From contig NZ_LNRZ01000002.1 in the NCBI RefSeq assembly GCF_001468265.1, positions 372,001-436,000 on the forward strand: a stretch of DNA of 64,000 bases. Direction: 5' to 3'. The position numbers and the translations under genes were made by a program. How positions within the stretch are numbered: the stretch's first letter is position 1; each line of letters begins with the position of its first letter. The notes below the pieces were generated by a model, which worked only from the letters and a program-made list of their open reading frames with translations, ran no database searches and was not told where the DNA came from. Shown piece after piece: positions 52,729 to 60,808 of this stretch. The stretch is from Sphingopyxis sp. H050 (GTDB lineage Bacteria; Pseudomonadota; Alphaproteobacteria; Sphingomonadales; Sphingomonadaceae).

Positions 52729-53466
52729 TCACGCAACCGCCCTGCCCAGCCGTCCAACCAATCTTTCCCTTACGCCAGCCAAGTCGCGGTTGCGGCCGTC
52801 GAGGACGTCGCGGTCGAGGAAATGGCCGGTGATCGTCAGGCCGTCGAGCACCTCGGCGAGCGACGGGCTGGCATCCGCGCCGTGCAGGAAAGCGGGGAGC
52901 GGGAACATCCGCGCTTCATACCCTGCCGCAGCCGCCCCGCTCACGGCCGCGCCGGTTTTCGGGCTGACGAACGCCAGATCGTCGCGCGAACCCGTCGCGA
53001 CGCACTCCTCCAGATTAAGGCCGAAGCCGAGTTCGGCGAGCAGCAGCAGTTCGTACCGCGCGAGGGCGGCCGCCCATTGGCGTGCCGATGCTGCGACCCC
53101 GATCGCCTCCAGCACTGCCGACAAAGCGCGGTAGAGCGCCGGATAGGGCTGACTTTCAGGCAAGGTCGCCGCCGTCAGGCTCGTGACCCAGTCGATCGCC
53201 GCGACCGCCAGCGGCTCGGCCAGCAGCGGCGCGCGGCTCGCCAGCAATTCTGCGGTTGCTCCCGCCAGCTGCTCCTCGGTCCGCGAACGCAGCTCAAGCG
53301 CTACCAAATTGCCTGGCATCAATATCGGACGCAACCGCCGCGAGCGGCCGCCACGGACATAGCCCGCGACCAGCCCCGCCTCCTGCGTCAGCGCGCGCAG
53401 GATTGCGCCATGCTCGCCATGCGCGCGGACCGCGCAGACGATGGCGTCGGCGGTCAGGCTGGCCAA
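52729..53466 (-). CDS. recO: DNA repair protein RecO
   Basis: 245-residue recombination mediator that loads RecA with RecR. The N-terminal OB-fold begins with [20 protein letters not shown] and [23 protein letters not shown] in part, and the C-terminal helical domain contains [23 protein letters not shown]. Only one of the zinc-site cysteine pair is seen clearly (ECVATGS), which is common in this group. It overlaps the thioesterase gene upstream by 13 nt. Confidence 0.92.
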   Translation of the reverse strand: MASLTADAIVCAVRAHGEHGAILRALTQEAGLVAGYVRGGRSRRLRPILMPGNLVALELRSRTEEQLAGATAELLASRAPLLAEPLAVAAIDWVTSLTAATLPESQPYPALYRALSAVLEAIGVAASARQWAAALARYELLLLAELGFGLNLEECVATGSRDDLAFVSPKTGAAVSGAAAAGYEARMFPLPAFLHGADASPSLAEVLDGLTITGHFLDRDVLDGRNRDLAGVRERLVGRLGRAVA

Positions 53467-53846
53467 AGCACCAGCTGCGTCTGCGTCACCAGCGCGACCT
53501 CGGCGCCTTCTTCGGTGCGGATGCGCGTTTGCCAGACCGACAGCCGCTTGCCGATCTTCACCGGGGTCGCTTCGCCGACAAGCATCGTGCCGACCGGGCC
53601 GCCGCCCAGAAAGTTGGTCTTGCTCTCGATCGTCGTCGTCCCGCTCGCGCCCTCGGGCAGCGTCAGGAACGCGCCGACGGCGCCGAGGCAGTCGGCAAAG
53701 GCCATGATCGCGCCGCCATGGACGATCCCGCCCGCGGTGCAGATTTCGGGTCGTACCGGCAGCTTGCCCGCGACGCGCTCCGTGCTGCCTTCATGGATGG
53801 TGACGCCCAGCGTTCCCGCGAGCGGCATGCTTGCCGCGAAATCCAT
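53454..53846 (-). CDS. Hotdog thioesterase, PaaI family
   Basis: 130-residue PaaI-type thioesterase. The catalytic segment is [22 protein letters not shown] and the core continues [20 protein letters not shown] and [20 protein letters not shown] second, unrelated paralogue is at 44344. It leads a two-gene unit with recO; AGGAGG precedes the ATG by 6 nt. Acyl-CoA substrate unknown. Confidence 0.92.
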   Translation of the reverse strand: MDFAASMPLAGTLGVTIHEGSTERVAGKLPVRPEICTAGGIVHGGAIMAFADCLGAVGAFLTLPEGASGTTTIESKTNFLGGGPVGTMLVGEATPVKIGKRLSVWQTRIRTEEGAEVALVTQTQLVLWPA

Positions 53847-53865
53847 ATGCTATCCTCCTGGTTCG

Positions 53866-53939
53866 TTACCCCGGCGAAGCCCGGGGTCTCGCCGATGCGT
53901 CCTGATGCAAGGGAGAGATCCCGGCCTTCGCCGGGGTGA
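53866..53939. repeat. REP-like palindromic repeat, family A, copy 2
   Basis: Opposed arms at 53866-53890 and 53915-53939, with the core CCGGCGAAGCCCGG on one side and CCGGCCTTCGCCGG on the other. Same layout as copy 1 at 31048-31113. It lies between the uvrC 3' end and the thioesterase start. Confidence 0.8.
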
Positions 53940-53950
53940 CAAAGCGATAT

Positions 53951-55885
53951 TCAGCTCCCCGGATTGTAGAAATCATAGACCGCCTGCGCGACTCCTGCAC
54001 TGACCCCGGGGGCCTTTTTCAGATCCTCCAGACTCGCACTGCGGATCGCGCGCGCGGTGCCGAAGTGCATCAGCAGCGCCTTCTTGCGCGCCGGACCGAT
54101 GCCCGGCACCTCGTCGAGCGGCGACGATCCCATCGCCTTCGCACGCTTTTGCCGGTGCGCGCCGATGGCGAAGCGATGCGCTTCGTCGCGCAAGCGCTGG
54201 ATATAGAAGAGCACGGCGTTGTTCGTCGGCAGCGTGAATTCGCGGCCGTCGGGCAGGTAGAAGGTCTCGCGCCCGGCGTTGCGATCGGGTCCCTTGGCGA
54301 CGCCCACATAGGGTAGATCGTCGATTCCAAGCTCAGCGAGCACCGATCCTGCCGCCGACACCTGCCCCTTGCCGCCATCGATCAGAACGAGGTCGGGCCA
54401 TTCACCCTTGGTGCGCTCAGGATCTTCTTCGATCGCGCGCGCGAACCGGCGCTGGAAGACCTCGCGCATCATCGCGAAATCGTCGCCCGGCTGGGTTTCG
54501 GCGCGCTTGATGTTGAACTTGCGATACGCGCCCTTGATCCAGCCCTCGGGCCCCGCGACGACCATCGCGCCGAGCGCGTTGGTGCCCTGAATATGGCTGT
54601 TGTCGTAGATCTCGATGCGCTTCGGCACCTCGTCGAGGTCGAACAGGTCGGCAAGCTCACGGCCGAGCTTCGCTTGCGTGCTGCTCTCGGCGAGCCGCCG
54701 GTCGAGTTCCTCGCCCGCGTTGCGCACCGCCTGATCGAGCAGGCGTTTGCGGTTGCCGCGCTGCGGCACGCTGATCTCGACCTTGCGCCCGGCGATCTCG
54801 CTCAAGGCTTCGGCCAGCAATTCGGCCTCGTCGGGCTCGCGGTCGACGAGGATCGTCTTGGGCGGGGGCACGCCTTCGTAGAATTGCATCAGGAAGCTTT
54901 CGAGCACTTCGCCCTCAGGCACCCCGGCGACATGCGCAGGAAAGAAGCTGCGATGCCCCCAATTCTGTCCGCCGCGGATGAAAAAGCCTGCAATGCAGAG
55001 CTGTCCGCCCTTGGCGGCGAGCGCGAAGACGTCGGCATCGCCGAGCCCGTCGGCATGGACCGACTGCGTGCCCTGGATGAAGGTCAGCGACTTCAGCCGG
55101 TCGCGCAGCACAGCTGCCTGTTCGAAATCCATCGCCTCGGCCGCCTTGGTCATGGCGTCGCCGAGCCGCTTCTGCACCGCAGTCGAGCGGCCTTCGAGGA
55201 AGTCCTGCGCATCGCTCACCAGCCCGGCGTAATCCTCTTTCGAGATGCGATCGACGCATGGCGCCGAGCAGCGGCGGATTTGGTAAAGCAGGCACGGCCT
55301 CGAGCGATTGGAAAAGAAGCTGTCGGTGCAGCTTCTCAGCAAGAAAGTTTTTTGCAGCGCGTTGAGCGTCCGGCCCACCGACCCGGCGCTCGCGAACGGA
55401 CCATAGTAGCGCCCTTTGGCGCGCCGCGCGCCGCGATGCTTCTGGACGCGCGGAAAATCATGGTCGGTTCGCAGCAGGATAAAGGGAAAGCTTTTGTCGT
55501 CGCGCAACAGCACGTTGTACGGCGGGCGATAGCGCTTGATTAGCTGCGCCTCGAGCAGCAGCGCCTCGGCCTCGCTGTTCGTGGTGACGATCTCCATCGC
55601 GCGCGTCTGCGCGACCATGCGTTGCAGCCGCTGCGGCAGGCGTGCGACCTGCGTGTAATTGGTGACGCGGTTCTTCAGCGCGCGCGCCTTGCCGACGTAC
55701 AGCACCTCGCCGCGCGCATCGAGCATGCGATAGACGCCGGGTCGCACCGGCAGCTTTCGCACCACCGCGCGGATCGCCTCGGCGCCGCGTTCGAGGTCGG
55801 GCTTGTCGGCACCCTCGCCGTCGCCGCGGACGACATAGGCGGATTTCTCTTCGTTGAATCGGTCGGGAGCGTTCGGACGAACCAT
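53951..55885 (-). CDS. uvrC: Excinuclease ABC subunit C
   Basis: Dual-incision nuclease of nucleotide excision repair (644 residues). GIY-YIG domain (PGVYRMLDARGEVLYVGKA), UVR motif region (AAEAMDFEQAAVLRDRLKSL), RNase-H-like C-terminal nuclease (IEIYDNSHIQGTNALGAMVV, DLVLIDGGKGQVSAA), and a helix-hairpin-helix tail (LDEVPGIGPARKKALLMHFG). No SOS box of the GTTC-N7-GTTC form is seen upstream. Confidence 0.96.
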   Translation of the reverse strand: MVRPNAPDRFNEEKSAYVVRGDGEGADKPDLERGAEAIRAVVRKLPVRPGVYRMLDARGEVLYVGKARALKNRVTNYTQVARLPQRLQRMVAQTRAMEIVTTNSEAEALLLEAQLIKRYRPPYNVLLRDDKSFPFILLRTDHDFPRVQKHRGARRAKGRYYGPFASAGSVGRTLNALQKTFLLRSCTDSFFSNRSRPCLLYQIRRCSAPCVDRISKEDYAGLVSDAQDFLEGRSTAVQKRLGDAMTKAAEAMDFEQAAVLRDRLKSLTFIQGTQSVHADGLGDADVFALAAKGGQLCIAGFFIRGGQNWGHRSFFPAHVAGVPEGEVLESFLMQFYEGVPPPKTILVDREPDEAELLAEALSEIAGRKVEISVPQRGNRKRLLDQAVRNAGEELDRRLAESSTQAKLGRELADLFDLDEVPKRIEIYDNSHIQGTNALGAMVVAGPEGWIKGAYRKFNIKRAETQPGDDFAMMREVFQRRFARAIEEDPERTKGEWPDLVLIDGGKGQVSAAGSVLAELGIDDLPYVGVAKGPDRNAGRETFYLPDGREFTLPTNNAVLFYIQRLRDEAHRFAIGAHRQKRAKAMGSSPLDEVPGIGPARKKALLMHFGTARAIRSASLEDLKKAPGVSAGVAQAVYDFYNPGS

Positions 55886-55953
55886 GATTTTGCATGTAGG
55901 CGAGGACGATGCGACCCGCCATAGTGCACGAGGTAAAACATGGGAGGGGTCTT

Positions 55954-56673
55954 ATGGAACTTCGCGGCAAACTTGCTCTGGTTACGGGCGGCAGCGACGG
56001 GATCGGGCGCGAGATCGCGCTGCAATTGCAGGGCGCGGGCGCGGATGTGATCGTCACCGGGCGCTCGGCGGAAAAGCTGCAGGCGATGGCCTCGCTCGGC
56101 TTCGGGACGATTGCCGGCGATCTGTCGACGTCGGCGGGCGTCGATGCAGTCGTCAACGGCGTCGTCGGCAAGCCACTGGCGGTGCTCGTCAACAACGCCG
56201 GGGTCGGCAGCGACTATGAGCTCGACAAGCCCGAGACGCTCGACAACGCCGCGCATTGCATCCGCACCAATCTCGATGCGCCGATCGCGCTCTGCACACG
56301 ATTGCTGCCGACATTGCGCGCGCAACCGCAGGCGGCGATCGTCAATGTTACGTCCGGCCTCGCCATCGCGCCGCGTGCCGGCGGGTCGATCTATTGCGCG
56401 ACCAAGGCGGGGCTGCGCAGCTATACACAGGCGATCCGGCACCTTTTGAAGGACAGCAATGTCCGCGTGATCGAGGCGCTGCCGCCTGTTGTCGAAACCA
56501 ACATGACCGCGGCGCGCGGCGGCAAGAAGATGAGCGCGCATGATTGCGCCGCCGAGATCGTCGGCGGTATCCTGAGCGACAAGCGGGAGGTCAATGCCGG
56601 GATGGTGAAGATATTGCAGCTGGTGAACAGCATCTCGCCAGCGCTCGCGCGGCGGATCATGATCCGGTTCTGA
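55954..56673 (+). CDS. Short-chain dehydrogenase/reductase, DltE-like
   Basis: 239-residue Rossmann oxidoreductase. Cofactor motif VTGGSDGIGREIA, NNAGVG, active-site Ser in NVTSGLA and catalytic YxxxK in YCATKAG are all present; the TGRS turn suggests NADP. It resembles DltE-type SDRs but no dlt gene is near. GGGAGGGG lies 7 nt before the ATG. A GST gene follows 11 nt later. Confidence 0.92.
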   Translation: MELRGKLALVTGGSDGIGREIALQLQGAGADVIVTGRSAEKLQAMASLGFGTIAGDLSTSAGVDAVVNGVVGKPLAVLVNNAGVGSDYELDKPETLDNAAHCIRTNLDAPIALCTRLLPTLRAQPQAAIVNVTSGLAIAPRAGGSIYCATKAGLRSYTQAIRHLLKDSNVRVIEALPPVVETNMTAARGGKKMSAHDCAAEIVGGILSDKREVNAGMVKILQLVNSISPALARRIMIRF

Positions 56674-56684
56674 GGATCGTGCAG

Positions 56685-57329
56685 ATGATCACCCTTTATG
56701 GCGAGGGCCGTGGGTTTCGCGTCGCCTGGCTGCTGGAAGAGATGGGGCTCGCGTACCGGCTGCGGCAGGTCGACCTGCTCGATGGAGTCGAAAACGACAG
56801 CGAGTTTCTGGCAATCAATCCCGCCGGCTTCATTCCAGCGATCGTCGATGGCGATACGGTGATGGTCGAGTCGATCGCCATCATGGAATATCTGCTCGCG
56901 CGACATGGCCCCGGCCCGCTTGCGCCTTCACCGGGCGACGCCGACTTCCCCGCCTACCTCCAGTTTCTGCATATGGGCGAGGCGGGGCTGGCCGGCCCGA
57001 TCAACGCGATCGTCGCCACCCTCATCCTCGCGCCCGAGAGCGAGCGGGCGAACTGGACGACCAAATGGGCGCATGAAACATTTGAAAGCCGCCTCGGCCT
57101 CGTCAGCCGCCAATTGTCGACGACGCGTTATATCGCTGGCGACCGGTTAACCGCCGCCGACATCTCCGTGACTTACGCCTTGCAATTCGCCCAGCGCACG
57201 ATCGGCTATGCCTTGGGCGACGTCGAGCGCGCCTATGTCGCCCGGACCACCGCCCGCGAAGCCTATGCGCGCGCGATGGACCGATGCGCCGCCACCAAGG
57301 CGTGGGTCGCCGGCCTCACCATTCCCTAG
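56685..57329 (+). CDS. Glutathione S-transferase family protein
   Basis: 214-residue GST. Thioredoxin-like N-terminus with INPAGFIPAIVDGDTVMVES (cis-Pro in IPAIV) and C-terminal helices YIAGDRLTAADISVTYALQF with the N-capping DR-TAAD motif. Start ATG 56685 with GAGG 9 nt upstream; GTG 56679 is possible. It is co-oriented with the SDR and faces the atp operon across a shared terminator. Confidence 0.92.
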   Translation: MITLYGEGRGFRVAWLLEEMGLAYRLRQVDLLDGVENDSEFLAINPAGFIPAIVDGDTVMVESIAIMEYLLARHGPGPLAPSPGDADFPAYLQFLHMGEAGLAGPINAIVATLILAPESERANWTTKWAHETFESRLGLVSRQLSTTRYIAGDRLTAADISVTYALQFAQRTIGYALGDVERAYVARTTAREAYARAMDRCAATKAWVAGLTIP

Positions 57330-57344
57330 TCTCCAAAAGCAAAA

Positions 57345-57366
57345 CGCCCGCGGAAATCCGCGGGCG
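57345..57366. terminator. Bidirectional terminator between GST gene and atpF
   Basis: CGCCCGCGG-AAAT-CCGCGGGCG is a perfect 9-bp stem with a 4-nt loop, flanked by CTTGTTT on the plus side and TTTTGCTTTT on the minus side. It lies between convergent genes and ends both transcripts. Confidence 0.85.
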
Positions 57367-57391
57367 CCTTGTTTCAGCGATGCCGGAGGGC

Positions 57392-57934
57392 TCAGCCCTT
57401 GGTGACTGCCGCGATCGCGCTATCAACCAGCGCCTTGTCGGCCTTGGCGTCATGTTTGTCGGCAATCAGCCTGGCTGCGGCGTCGGTCGCCGCCTTGGCG
57501 GCCGCGGTGCGGACGTCGGCGAGCGCTGTGGCTTCGGCCGCGGCAATGCGGTCCTCGGCCATCTGCTTGCGGCGCGCGATCAGAGCGGTTGCATCTGTCT
57601 TCGCTTTGGCGACAAGCGCCTCGGCTTCGGCGTCGGCGCGGGCGCGCAGTTCGTCGGCTTCCTTGGCGGCGCGCGCGAGCTTCGCTTCATATTCGGCCTT
57701 CAGCGACTCCGCGTCGAGACGAAGCTGTTCGGCTTCCTTCAACTGCTTCGAAATCTCGGCAATCTTGTTGTCGAGCATGGCGGTTATCGCCGCCGGCACC
57801 TTCTTCCACAGCAGGATGCCGATGAACGCCAGCATGGCGATCGAGACCCAGACGGTCGCGTTCAGGCCGAACGCGGTCGGTTCCGCATGCGCTTCGCCAG
57901 CCGCTTCGGCCAGGAGAAACAGGACATCAGCCAT
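57392..57934 (-). CDS. atpF: ATP synthase Fo subunit b
   Basis: 180-residue peripheral-stalk subunit. One TM helix (VWVSIAMLAFIGILLWKKVP) follows a short periplasmic lead, then a long charged helix (SKQLKEAEQLRLDAESLKAE and onward) that pairs with b'. Overlaps atpF' by 8 nt; last gene of the Fo operon. Confidence 0.93.
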   Translation of the reverse strand: MADVLFLLAEAAGEAHAEPTAFGLNATVWVSIAMLAFIGILLWKKVPAAITAMLDNKIAEISKQLKEAEQLRLDAESLKAEYEAKLARAAKEADELRARADAEAEALVAKAKTDATALIARRKQMAEDRIAAAEATALADVRTAAAKAATDAAARLIADKHDAKADKALVDSAIAAVTKG

Positions 57935-58427
57935 GAAGCACCGCCTTTACCGCCGCCTTGGCGTCCGCCGTCGCGACCTTAGCACCCGACAGTTTGGCGA
58001 CGAGTTCGCTTGCTGCCTCCGCGGCGACCGATTCGATTTCGGCCATCGCCGACTTGCGGGCAGCGGCGACCTCGGCTTCCGCCGCGGCCAGCTTCTCACC
58101 AAGCTCGGCGTCGATCTTGGCGAGACGCTTTTCGGCGTCTTTCGCCGCCTTGTCCTTCGCATCGGCAACCGCCTTCTGCGCGGCGGCGCGGCTCGCGTCG
58201 CTTTGCTGGCGGTAGCTTTCCTCGAGGTTGTCGGCGGCTGCATGGGCCGCCTTCGCCGCCGCCAGATCGTCGGCAACCTTGCGGTCGCGCGCGTCCACCG
58301 TCGCTTCGATCTTGGGCAGCATGCCGCGGCCGATCACGACATAAATGCCGGCGAACACGACCAGCAGCCAGAAGAGCTGCGAGGCAAGATACCAATTGTC
58401 AGCGGTGAGCTGGGCTATCTGGGGCAT
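57927..58427 (-). CDS. atpF': ATP synthase Fo subunit b'
   Basis: 166-residue second stalk subunit. TM helix YLASQLFWLLVVFAGIYVVIG is near the N-terminus, the rest a continuous Ala/Lys/Glu coiled coil. Paired b and b' genes are typical of alphaproteobacteria and phototrophs. Its 3' end overlaps atpF by 8 nt. Confidence 0.93.
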   Translation of the reverse strand: MPQIAQLTADNWYLASQLFWLLVVFAGIYVVIGRGMLPKIEATVDARDRKVADDLAAAKAAHAAADNLEESYRQQSDASRAAAQKAVADAKDKAAKDAEKRLAKIDAELGEKLAAAEAEVAAARKSAMAEIESVAAEAASELVAKLSGAKVATADAKAAVKAVLHG

Positions 58428-58508
58428 GGAAGGCGAACCCTAAAATTTAAAACCTGCAGATGGTGCAGCCGGCCTCGCGGGGAGACCGGCGTCACCGGCT
58501 CGTCGAAA

Positions 58509-58736
58509 TCAGACGACGAAGAGCAGGATCATCGCAACGACGAACGCCAGCAGGCCGAGAAGCTCGGCTGCGGCGAAGCCGATGAAGAGGCGACCCTGCT
58601 GGCCGTCGGCGGCTGCAGGGTTGCGCAGCGCGCTTTCGAGGAAGCTGCCGAAGACATTACCCACGCCGATGGCGGCCATGCCGGCACCGATGGCGGCGAG
58701 ACCTGCACCGATCAGCTTTGCTGCTTCTGCGTCCAT
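58509..58736 (-). CDS. atpE: ATP synthase Fo subunit c
   Basis: 75-residue proteolipid hairpin: helix 1 with the GAGLAAIGAGMAAIGVGN glycine run, loop RNPAAADGQQ, helix 2 with the ion-binding E58 in FAAAELLGLLAFV. The residues around E58 lack the Na+-type ligands, so it carries protons. It lies about 40 nt after atpB and 80 nt before atpF', with no visible hairpin strong enough to be a terminator in that gap. Confidence 0.96.
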   Translation of the reverse strand: MDAEAAKLIGAGLAAIGAGMAAIGVGNVFGSFLESALRNPAAADGQQGRLFIGFAAAELLGLLAFVVAMILLFVV

Positions 58737-58776
58737 TATACTACTCCTTGGTGTAACCGTTTATCATCAAACGAAA

Positions 58777-59562
58777 TTAGTGAAGGTTGACCGCGTCGTT
58801 GATGTACAGCGAGGTCAACAGGGCGAAAACATAGGCCTGGATGCCGGCGACGAGCAGTTCGAGCGCGCTGATGCCAATCATCAGGGTGAAGCTGAGCACC
58901 GATACGACCGAGCCGATGACGATATTGTCGGCGTTGAAGCCGTTGATCACGAAGCCCGACAGCACCTTCAACAAGACGTGACCGGCGGTCATCGCGACGA
59001 AGAGACGCAGGCCGAGGCTGAAGGGGCGGATCATGAACGAAATGAACTCGATCACCGCGATAAAGGGGATCATCGGCAGCGGCGTGCCATGCGGCACGAA
59101 GAGCGAGAAAAAGTGCAGACCGTGGCGCCAGAAGCCGACGACGAGAACGATCGAGAAAGACAGCAGAGCGAGAACACCGGTGATCGCGATATGGCTCGTG
59201 ACGGTAAAGGGATGCACCCCAAGCACCCCGAGCGGCAGCATGCCGAGCAGGTTGCAGAAGAGGATGAACATGAACAGCGAGAAGACGTAGGGCGTATATT
59301 TGCGGCCCTCGGTGCCGATATTCGCCATCATCATGCTCGAAATGAAGCCGGTGAAGCCTTCGACGGCGGCCTGCCAGCGGCCGGGCACGAGCTGGCGGCG
59401 CATGCCGCCCCACATGAAGATGCCGAGGGCGACCGCCGCGATCACCATCCACAGCGCGCTGTTGGTGAACAGGACTTCGTGCCCGCCGAGGTTGAACCCG
59501 CCACCAAGCGGGGTCACTTCGAACTGGTGCATCGGGTCGATCTTGCCGGATTCCGCCGCCAC
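58777..59562 (-). CDS. atpB: ATP synthase Fo subunit a
   Basis: 261-residue stator subunit forming the proton half-channels. The essential Arg is in IRPFSLGLRLFVAMTAGH, and earlier helices include LFMFILFCNLLGMLPLG and HIAITGVLALLSFSIVLVVG. Position atpI-atpB-atpE is standard. Confidence 0.95.
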   Translation of the reverse strand: MAAESGKIDPMHQFEVTPLGGGFNLGGHEVLFTNSALWMVIAAVALGIFMWGGMRRQLVPGRWQAAVEGFTGFISSMMMANIGTEGRKYTPYVFSLFMFILFCNLLGMLPLGVLGVHPFTVTSHIAITGVLALLSFSIVLVVGFWRHGLHFFSLFVPHGTPLPMIPFIAVIEFISFMIRPFSLGLRLFVAMTAGHVLLKVLSGFVINGFNADNIVIGSVVSVLSFTLMIGISALELLVAGIQAYVFALLTSLYINDAVNLH

Positions 59563-59630
59563 TCTTCACTCCACGCGCATTGCGGGGCGGCGCATTCGGC
59601 CGTCCCGCGGAAATTTCCATTTGCGACCCG

Positions 59631-59960
59631 CTATTTGCGGGGCGTCGATGTCAGGCGAATGATGTTCCGGAACGCCACAACGATCCCCAGGAACAGCATC
59701 ACCAACAGACCCCAGGGCGACGTGCCGGCGAAGCGATCAATCAGCCAGCCAAACAGGCCGCCCCCGATCAATCCGCCCAGCAATTCGGCCAGAACGCGGT
59801 TGCCGAGCCGGTAATTGGCATCGGATTCCGGTCCGGCGTTCACCGCGGTCCGCTTCGCTTCTGCGGCTTCGGCCCGGTCCAATCGCTCTTCGAGCGAGAC
59901 CAGGCGCGAATCCTCCGAGCCAAGTTCCGGATCGCTGCCGTTCCCCGTCATCTGCGCCAT
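59631..59960 (-). CDS. atpI: ATP synthase assembly protein AtpI
   Basis: 109-residue protein with a charged N-terminal coiled coil (SLEERLDRAEAAEAKR) and two TM helices (ELLGGLIGGGLFGWLIDRFA, WGLLVMLFLGIVVAFRNII). AtpI-type proteins help assemble the c-ring. First gene of the Fo operon; ATG 59951 is an alternative start. Confidence 0.9.
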   Translation of the reverse strand: MAQMTGNGSDPELGSEDSRLVSLEERLDRAEAAEAKRTAVNAGPESDANYRLGNRVLAELLGGLIGGGLFGWLIDRFAGTSPWGLLVMLFLGIVVAFRNIIRLTSTPRK

Positions 59961-60008
59961 CCTCCTGAAACAAAACCGGAATATTCCGATTCAGCTTGCG
60001 AAAAAAGG

Positions 60009-60022
60009 CCCGAAAATTCGGG
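60009..60022 (-). promoter_or_regulatory. Hairpin and T-run in the atp leader
   Basis: On the minus strand CCCGAATTTTCGGG is followed at once by CCTTTTTTCGC, about 45 nt before the atpI ATG. It has the layout of a small intrinsic terminator (5-bp stem, then six T) inside the operon leader, suggesting attenuation. The stem is short, so this is tentative. Confidence 0.3.
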
Positions 60023-60041
60023 GGACCCCTAAGGCGCGGCC

Positions 60042-60070
60042 CGTTTAGGAACGACGCCAGATTAAGTCAA
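60042..60070 (-). promoter_or_regulatory. Candidate promoter of the atpIBEF'F operon
   Basis: Minus strand TTGACT (60070-60065), 17 nt, TAAACG (60047-60042), about 80 nt before the atpI ATG. The best -35/-10 pair in the gap 59961-60115. Confidence 0.45.
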
Positions 60071-60115
60071 TGCCTGCGCCATGCGCGGCATCAGTCTTTT
60101 CGCGGGCGCACAAAA

Positions 60116-60145
60116 ATGCCGCCGCGTTTAGGGGCGCGGCGGCAT
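60116..60145 (-). terminator. Rho-independent terminator of ydbH-ynbE-ydbL
   Basis: ATGCCGCCGCG (60116-60126) and CGCGGCGGCAT (60135-60145) form a perfect 11-bp stem with an 8-nt loop; reading the minus strand it is followed by TTTTTG. It lies 36 nt after the ydbL stop. Confidence 0.8.
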
Positions 60146-60180
60146 GGTCGGCCCCGAAAGGCCGGTATGATTATCGCCGA

Positions 60181-60576
60181 TCAGGGGCAGCGGCTGTCGC
60201 GTTCGGGCGGCCCGCTGTCGCGGGTCAGCCAGCGGCCGTCGGGGGTCTTGTATTTCTCCCCCGGCCTCGTCTTCAAAATCAGGTTGCACCCGGTGATGAA
60301 GGCGAATTGCTCGACAGTGCTGCCAGCCGGCGCGCCGCTGGTATAAGCCGCCTTGCGCTTGATATTGATGTCGCTGACGATGTCGCGCACCGCCGGGGTC
60401 GGGCTCGATACGAAGCCCAGATAGCCGTCGGGCTGCTCGCCGATAAGGCCGCCCGAGCGGGCGGCTTCATAAGCAGGATCGCGCTGCGCCATCGCCGGGG
60501 GTACGGCGATCGCAACCGCTGCCGTGACCGCAATAGCGGCCATCGCCCATCCTGCCGGTTTCAACTTTTTTACCAT
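60181..60576 (-). CDS. ydbL: YdbL family protein
   Basis: 131-residue periplasmic YdbL (DUF1318) protein. Signal peptide (AAIAVTAAVAIAVPPAMAQ) then GGLIGEQPDGYLG, the signature DINIKRKAAYTS, and a tail NLILKTRPGEKYKTPDGRWL matching E. coli YdbL. In E. coli YdbL supports the YdbH-YnbE bridge that moves phospholipids across the periplasm. Start ATG 60576; 16 nt after ynbE. Confidence 0.9.
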   Translation of the reverse strand: MVKKLKPAGWAMAAIAVTAAVAIAVPPAMAQRDPAYEAARSGGLIGEQPDGYLGFVSSPTPAVRDIVSDINIKRKAAYTSGAPAGSTVEQFAFITGCNLILKTRPGEKYKTPDGRWLTRDSGPPERDSRCP

Positions 60577-60592
60577 CGTCGTTCCTACCTCG

Positions 60593-60808
60593 TCAGAATA
60601 TTTCGCTATTCTGCTCAATGAGCCTCTTGGCGTCGCCATCCAGCTTGTACACGATTTCCTGCCGGATGTTGATGTTCAGGTTGATCTCGATTGGCTTGTC
60701 GGGGGTGTCGATCTGGACGCAGCCGGCAAGCGCCGCTGTTCCCATGATCACCGCCGCGCACCGAACACCGATACCTGGCCTCCTCGCTCCATTCTTCCTG
60801 GTCTTCAT
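60593..60808 (-). CDS. ynbE: YnbE family lipoprotein
   Basis: 71-residue outer-membrane lipoprotein. Lipobox TAALAGC then VQIDTPDKPIEINLNINIRQ and EIVYKLDGDAKRLIEQNSEIF in part, matching E. coli YnbE closely in its I-N-x-N-x-x-I core. Known YnbE multimers cap the YdbH groove at the outer membrane. ATGA overlap with ydbH. Confidence 0.93.
   Translation of the reverse strand: MKTRKNGARRPGIGVRCAAVIMGTAALAGCVQIDTPDKPIEINLNINIRQEIVYKLDGDAKRLIEQNSEIF

Noticed and set aside
55886-55953. LexA site at uvrC
   Set aside because: A GTTC and GAAC pair is present near 55868 but with 4-nt spacing and inside the gene; it does not fit GTTC-N7-GTTC.
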